47,864 bases of DNA from Treponema sp. UBA1793. Lineage in GTDB: Bacteria; Spirochaetota; Spirochaetia; Treponematales; Treponemataceae. Positions within the stretch are counted from its first letter, which is position 1. The number at the start of each line of letters is the position of its first letter. The stretch lies in assembly GCA_002314445.1 (NCBI GenBank), contig DCFX01000083.1, positions 17,146 to 65,009 on the forward strand. Reading direction: 5' to 3'. The notes beneath the pieces are model-generated. The model saw nothing but the letters and a program-made list of their open reading frames with translations, did not search any database and had not been told where the DNA came from. The position numbers and the translations under genes were made by a program. Positions 43,496-47,864 of the stretch are shown piece by piece.

Positions 43496-43524
43496 ATCAT
43501 AACCCAAACATTGCAAAATATAAA
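43496..43524 (-). promoter_or_regulatory. Candidate promoter of the DJ-1 gene
   Basis: On the minus strand TTTATA (43524-43519) and TATGAT (43501-43496) are 17 bp apart. The -10 box ends six bases before the ATG at 43489, predicting a leaderless mRNA. Confidence 0.45.
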
Positions 43525-43538
43525 GGAATATTTTAGAC

Positions 43539-43567
43539 TTGTCAGTTTTTATTATTCTGTATAGAAT
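43539..43567 (+). promoter_or_regulatory. Candidate promoter of the two-component operon
   Basis: TTGTCA (43539-43544) and TAGAAT (43562-43567) are 17 bp apart, each one base from consensus. The ATG at 43576 follows eight bases later with no Shine-Dalgarno sequence, so the mRNA should have almost no leader. Confidence 0.6.
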
Positions 43568-43575
43568 AAATATAT

Positions 43576-44820
43576 ATGAAAAATGTTATAATCGTCGATG
43601 CCTCGCCCCTTTTCCGCGAGTTTCTCAAAGACAAGCTTTCGACAGAAAAAGTTTCTGTCTCGATAGCACAGGGAAAACGAGATGCTTTTACCAAGATGAT
43701 TTCTCTTCTTCCTGACCTTGTAATCCTCGACGTTCAGAACAGCTTTGAAGATCTTCTTGAATTTCTGGAAAAAAAGTACAATGATCCGAATGCTTCTCAT
43801 ATACCGATTATTGCGGCAGGACCTCTTGTCGAACGGACCAGAATTGCCATCCTTGCTCAGTTCGGCGTGATTAAATATTTTACAAAACCGATAAAGTTCG
43901 ACGTACTTTTTGAATCCATCGGGCATATCCTCAAACTTTCGTTCTCTATGGATGTCACTCCCTGTGTACTCGACATACATCACAACGGGAACATCATTTT
44001 TATAGAAGTCGCACAGGGCTTGAACAGGGAAAAACTGGCTCTGCTGAAATACAAACTCTCGGAAATGATTGAGAACGAGACGATAGAAAATCCAAAAGTC
44101 ATTCTCATGATGACGAATCTTGACCTTACTTTTGTCGACGGTTCAAATCTTGAACAGCTGCTGGACAATGTGCTTTCAAATCCGAAAATTCAGAATAAAA
44201 ACGTAAAAGTCCTTTCATTCAATACTTTTACCCGTGACCTTATAAGCGGACACCCCCGGTACAGCGGACTTGAAACGGCAACGAACCTTGCACAGGTACT
44301 CAACTCGCTCGTCGACAGCAGTTCTTTCTCGAATATATCGGATCTTATCACCGACAGGATACTTACACCCGGAGATGAGCAGATTCCCGGTTCCATTGAA
44401 ACACGATTCTATTCCGACTCAGGAGTGATTCAGGATGATGATTCACTTGGGGACGTACTCCGCATTGCCATAGTCGACGATGATATGGTCATTCTCAGGC
44501 TTCTTGAAAATTCATTCAAATCGATCGGAGCTTCCTGCGATTTATACAATAACGGTACAGAATTCATTACAGGGTTTAACAAGCACAAATACGATCTTGT
44601 TATCCTTGATATCTTCATGCCGGGAATTTCAGGGTTCGACATTCTGCAGCGCCTTCAGGAATCCGACAGCAGCATACCGATTATGGTTTATTCGCAGACC
44701 ACTCAAAAGGAAGCGGTAGTCCAGGCACTCAGTCTCGGCGCAAAACGGTATTTAGTAAAACCGCAGAAACCTGAAGTGATCATCCAAAAATCAATAGAAC
44801 TTCTTCATGGGAAAATCTAA
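43576..44820 (+). CDS. REC-STAS-REC response regulator
   Basis: This 414-residue cytoplasmic protein has three parts. The first receiver (about 1-125) keeps D52 (LVILDV) and K104 (FTKP), but its acid pair is reduced to D8-A9. The middle (about 130-245) reads like a STAS fold: GNIIFIEVAQGLNREKLALL, then NLDLTFVDGSNLEQLL and VKVLSFN. The second receiver (about 290-414) is complete, with IVDDD, LVILDIFMPG, the Ser of MVYSQ and YLVKP. There is no DNA-binding or enzymatic output domain, so it may signal by binding partners through the STAS-like part. The hybrid kinase gene overlaps its end by 14 nt and is the obvious phosphate source. Confidence 0.85.
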   Translation: MKNVIIVDASPLFREFLKDKLSTEKVSVSIAQGKRDAFTKMISLLPDLVILDVQNSFEDLLEFLEKKYNDPNASHIPIIAAGPLVERTRIAILAQFGVIKYFTKPIKFDVLFESIGHILKLSFSMDVTPCVLDIHHNGNIIFIEVAQGLNREKLALLKYKLSEMIENETIENPKVILMMTNLDLTFVDGSNLEQLLDNVLSNPKIQNKNVKVLSFNTFTRDLISGHPRYSGLETATNLAQVLNSLVDSSSFSNISDLITDRILTPGDEQIPGSIETRFYSDSGVIQDDDSLGDVLRIAIVDDDMVILRLLENSFKSIGASCDLYNNGTEFITGFNKHKYDLVILDIFMPGISGFDILQRLQESDSSIPIMVYSQTTQKEAVVQALSLGAKRYLVKPQKPEVIIQKSIELLHGKI

Positions 44821-46813
44821 TACTGACGATTCTGACCAGAAACTCACTTTTCTGGCAAGCACAGTTCATGAAATCCGTACACCTGTCCAGACAATTACCG
44901 GAACGCTGGAACTTCTTTCGGACACAAAACTGAACAATGAACAGCAGGAATATGTCCGCCAGATTCAGTTCAGCACGAATGTACTCCTTGCCCTCGTCAA
45001 TGACATCCTCGATTTTACAAAAATCAGATCACAGGAATTTAAGCTCGAATCGATTCCATACGATATTGCAATGATAACAGAGCGCGTCGTTGATTTCGTG
45101 AGTGTTGAGGCATTTACAAAAGGACTGGAACTCGTTACGGACGTCGACTATACCCTGCCGCAGCTTGTAATCGGAGACCCGACGAGAGTCCAGCAGATAC
45201 TGCTTAATATCATTAAGAACGCCGTTAAATTTACAACCAAAGGATATATCCACATAGAATTGTCACGTTACGACAGCAGGACTGTATTGTTTACAGTCAC
45301 CGACACGGGGATCGGCATTCCGGAGGACAAACGGAAGAAGCTCTTCACCGATTTCTATCAGGCGGATACATCGACCACCCGTAAATACGGCGGCACGGGA
45401 CTCGGGCTTGCAATCTGTAAAGGTCTTGTTACCGCCATGCACGGAGAAATCGGCGTAAAATCAAATCCTTCGGGCGGTTCGATTTTCTGGTTTACCCTGC
45501 CACTTGTCGCAGCTCCAAATCCTCCTGTAGAACATACCGTCGACAACATCCCCCGGGATTCGCGCATTCTCGTCGTCGACGACAATGCACTTGCAATGAA
45601 AAGCCTGGAACGGAAACTGGAATCCCTTGATTTTACGGATATTCAGGATTGCGACAATGCCGACAGCGCAAAGCTGAAAATGAAATACGCTGCAAAAAGC
45701 GGAAAACCGTTTAACATCGTCTTTGTCGACATGGGAATGCCGAAAGTTGACGGATGGCATTTTGCATGGGAAATAAGAGAAGATGCTGAAATAAATAAAG
45801 TCAAGCTTTATCTGCTTGTACCCGAAGGGCAAATGGGTGCAGAGGCAAAAATGAAGCTCATCAACCTTTTTAACGGTTATTTGTACAAACCGGTCAAAAG
45901 GCAGTTTCTTGTCTCTCTGCTGCAGGAAACATATGATGCCCCGCCCGAACTTGAAACGGTAGATTCAAACAGAGATGAGCAGGAGCATGATGAGAACCCC
46001 GGCAAAGACAATTCCGAAGCAGCAAAGGGGCTTACAATCCTTGTTGCGGAAGATCATCCGCTCAACAGAAGGCTGCTCGTCACCTTTCTCAAAGGATACG
46101 GTGCCGATGTCGTCGAAGCTGAAGACGGAAAGGAAGCGGTAGACTGTATTTCACGTAATCCTGCAGTCGATTTGATTTTTATGGATATCCAGATGCCTGT
46201 CATGAACGGTACTGATGCCGCCAGACAGCTCCGTAAACAGAATTATTCCGGCATTATCGTTGCATGTACTGCAAACAACGATGAGAATGATTTTGAGCAA
46301 TACAGAAAAATCGGTATGAATGACATTCTGGTAAAACCTTTTAAACGAAGCGCGGTAAAAGCTGTCGTTGAAAAATGGCGGACTGTCATGGAACTGCCGG
46401 AAGCAAAAGATATTGCAATTCTGGACAGCCGCACGGCACCGATAAACGAATCCTGGGATCAGAAAGATTTCGAGGATACTATCAGCAACGATGTTATGCT
46501 TGGCTGCCAGCTCATCGACGATTACAGGAGCCAGACAGCAGGGCTTCTGTGTCACACAGAACAGGCAATAAAAAGTTGTGATTTCAATGAACTCCGGCGC
46601 ATCGGACATACACTGAAAGGAAGTTCGGCGGCAATTTCCGCAAATTCACTTGCAAAATTCGGAGGTCTGATAAACAAGTACGCAAAAGGGTCTGATAAAG
46701 AAGGGGTACAAAAGAGTTTTATGGCATTCAAAGATGAATTCACATTCTTTGAATTAAGTTCTGATAAATGGAAGAAAGAAAAATATGAACGAACAAAAGA
46801 TTCTGAAGACTAA
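44807..46813 (+). CDS. Soluble hybrid histidine kinase (HisKA-HATPase-REC-REC-Hpt)
   Basis: This 668-residue protein has no membrane segment and no sensor domain. The HisKA domain starts at once, with H21 in STVHEIRTP. The ATPase domain follows (NIIKNAVKF, DTGIGIP, YGGTGLGL). Receiver 1 is about 250-375 (VVDDN, VFVDMGMP, LYKP), and receiver 2 about 405-525 (AEDHPLNRRLL, FMDIQMPVMNG, LVKPFK). The Hpt domain at the end has the phosphorylatable His in RRIGHTLKGSSAAI. It thus holds a full phosphorelay and probably passes phosphate to the regulator just upstream. Its input must come from another protein. The ATG overlaps the regulator's end; the PHP gene overlaps its own end by 29 nt. Confidence 0.92.
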   Translation: MGKSNTDDSDQKLTFLASTVHEIRTPVQTITGTLELLSDTKLNNEQQEYVRQIQFSTNVLLALVNDILDFTKIRSQEFKLESIPYDIAMITERVVDFVSVEAFTKGLELVTDVDYTLPQLVIGDPTRVQQILLNIIKNAVKFTTKGYIHIELSRYDSRTVLFTVTDTGIGIPEDKRKKLFTDFYQADTSTTRKYGGTGLGLAICKGLVTAMHGEIGVKSNPSGGSIFWFTLPLVAAPNPPVEHTVDNIPRDSRILVVDDNALAMKSLERKLESLDFTDIQDCDNADSAKLKMKYAAKSGKPFNIVFVDMGMPKVDGWHFAWEIREDAEINKVKLYLLVPEGQMGAEAKMKLINLFNGYLYKPVKRQFLVSLLQETYDAPPELETVDSNRDEQEHDENPGKDNSEAAKGLTILVAEDHPLNRRLLVTFLKGYGADVVEAEDGKEAVDCISRNPAVDLIFMDIQMPVMNGTDAARQLRKQNYSGIIVACTANNDENDFEQYRKIGMNDILVKPFKRSAVKAVVEKWRTVMELPEAKDIAILDSRTAPINESWDQKDFEDTISNDVMLGCQLIDDYRSQTAGLLCHTEQAIKSCDFNELRRIGHTLKGSSAAISANSLAKFGGLINKYAKGSDKEGVQKSFMAFKDEFTFFELSSDKWKKEKYERTKDSED

Positions 46814-47636
46814 CTATCATACACACACGACATTCTGCGACGGAAAGGAAAGCGCCGAAGATATGGCTAAAACCGCATTTACGAAAGGATTCGATATTCT
46901 CGGATTTTCCGGGCACAGTATGTACCCGTTTGCATCTCTATGGCATATTGCACCGCGCGATTTCAATAAATACACAGGCGTCATCCAGAACCTGAAGGAA
47001 GAATACAGCGGACGCATGCAGGTACTCTGCGGATTCGAGGCAGACTACGTCCCCGGATTAACAATCCCGAGAATGAGTGACTATGCCCCCTTCCACCCCG
47101 ACTACCTCATCGGTTCGGTGCACTATATTATGAATGAAAACGGAAATTTCGGCGCCGACGACGATGCTGAAAACATACAGTCCGGCATAAAAAAACTTTT
47201 TAACGGCAACGAAAAGGAAGCTGTCTGCACGTATTTTGCGCTGCAGCGCGAAATGCTGCAAAAAGGAGACTTTGCGATCTGGGGTCATCCCGACGTTATC
47301 CGCAAGCAGAACTGGAAGCTGCATTTCTTTGATGAAACCGAAAGCTGGTACCGCAGCGAGCTTGTAGCTACCGCAAACAGTGCAAAACATTCCGGCGTCA
47401 TCGCAGAAATAAATACAGGCGCTATTGCCCGCGGAACAATGGACGACGTTTATCCTTCTGCTGACTTTCTTGCAATACTCCATGATACAGGAGTGCCCGT
47501 CATGATAAATTCTGACGCTCACCGCGGACAGGACCTGGACTGTGCGTTTGACCGCGCAGCCGCAGCTGCAAAAAGAGCCGGTTACACAGAATCACTTTTT
47601 CTGGACGCCGGCTCCGTAAAAAGTCAAAAGATATAA
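46785..47636 (+). CDS. PHP-family phosphatase (histidinol-phosphatase HisJ-like)
   Basis: This 283-residue protein has the PHP metal-binding motifs: NYHTHTTFCDG (H12, H14), GFSGHS, GFEADY, GSVHYI, WGHPDVI, EINTGAI and NSDAHRG. These supply the three-metal site of HisJ-type phosphatases. Histidinol phosphate is the likely substrate by family, but no other his gene is in the window, so another phosphoester is possible. The ATG lies 29 nt inside the end of the kinase gene, suggesting coupling. A structured repeat starts about 15 nt after the stop. Confidence 0.9.
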   Translation: MNEQKILKTNYHTHTTFCDGKESAEDMAKTAFTKGFDILGFSGHSMYPFASLWHIAPRDFNKYTGVIQNLKEEYSGRMQVLCGFEADYVPGLTIPRMSDYAPFHPDYLIGSVHYIMNENGNFGADDDAENIQSGIKKLFNGNEKEAVCTYFALQREMLQKGDFAIWGHPDVIRKQNWKLHFFDETESWYRSELVATANSAKHSGVIAEINTGAIARGTMDDVYPSADFLAILHDTGVPVMINSDAHRGQDLDCAFDRAAAAAKRAGYTESLFLDAGSVKSQKI

Positions 47637-47651
47637 CCAATTTATACTTTT

Positions 47652-47849
47652 CGTGCGTTTATTATGCATTGGATTTTTAAAAACAAAATTATTGTCGTGC
47701 ATTTGTAAAAGGGAATGCTCCTGCAGAAAATAATCCGCTTAAGCTCCAACTTCGCTCCGCTCAGGGTCGCACGCGGGCTTATTTTCTGCTCCGCATTCCC
47801 TTTTACGAACGGTATACAGAATATTTCCCCCGAACGGCATGTAATCAAT
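47652..47849 (+). repeat. Structured intergenic repeat, copy B
   Basis: This copy of the 28247-28441 element has outer stem 47704-47716 with 47795-47807 (13 bp, one T-G pair) and inner stem 47723-47733 with 47779-47789 (11 bp, perfect). The CCGC/GCGG pairing and the loop of about 34 nt are nearly identical to copy A. Like copy A it lies just after a plus-strand stop codon, in the same orientation. The remaining 15 bases to the window end show nothing further. Confidence 0.85.
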
Positions 47850-47864
47850 AACCCCGCCGCAAGC

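Overview
The window looks like chromosomal DNA of a spirochete, most likely a Treponema. The evidence is a very long spirochete-type coiled-coil protein with an N-terminal membrane anchor, a FliS/FlgN flagellar chaperone pair behind a sigma-28-like promoter, relaxed lipobox and signal sequences, and many conserved proteins of the treponemal envelope and two-component type. No rRNA, tRNA, insertion sequence, prophage or CRISPR array was seen. I make no species call.

Layout. (1) 103-18752, all minus strand: a long gene train runs from an acyl-CoA dehydratase activase-like protein of 1528 residues through an exported protein of unknown function, an exported TPR protein, a predicted outer-membrane protein, ExbB, ExbD, a TonB-like protein and a HAD hydrolase to the giant coiled-coil protein. 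A terminator pair closes it at 20-98. (2) 18779-21686: divergent promoters, then plus-strand murJ and an M24 aminopeptidase. (3) 21687-26187, minus: a 984-residue TPR protein and a LamG/fibronectin-III exported protein, head to head with plus-strand uvrC. (4) 28247-28573: a gene-poor gap of about 320 bp made almost wholly of three inverted-repeat elements. (5) 28568-39027, minus: an eight-gene train ftsH, lolA-like, rodZ-like, rimO, pcrA, DUF362 ferredoxin-like protein, metallophosphoesterase and ydcF-like. (6) 39111-40645, plus: fliS, flgN-like and folA. (7) 40620-43489, minus: a cation efflux protein, an AEC transporter and a DJ-1/PfpI protein. (8) 43539-47636, plus: a REC-STAS-REC regulator, a soluble hybrid histidine kinase with two receivers and an Hpt domain, and a PHP-type histidinol-phosphatase-like protein. 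Then comes a second copy of the structured repeat found after uvrC.

Main points. The two copies of an approximately 195-bp repeat (28247-28441 and 47652-47849) each follow a plus-strand stop codon. They share a long imperfect hairpin whose arms differ by compensatory changes, so the structure itself appears selected. A second theme is promoter architecture. Several genes without a Shine-Dalgarno sequence (lolA-like, ydcF-like, AEC transporter, DJ-1, the regulator at 43576, murJ) have a plausible -10 box ending only 6-10 nt before the start codon, which predicts leaderless or nearly leaderless mRNAs. The exported TPR, outer-membrane, ExbB, ExbD and TonB genes are so tightly packed that they probably form one trans-envelope machine.

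All calls rest on reading the sequence and on family knowledge. No database search or computation was run.
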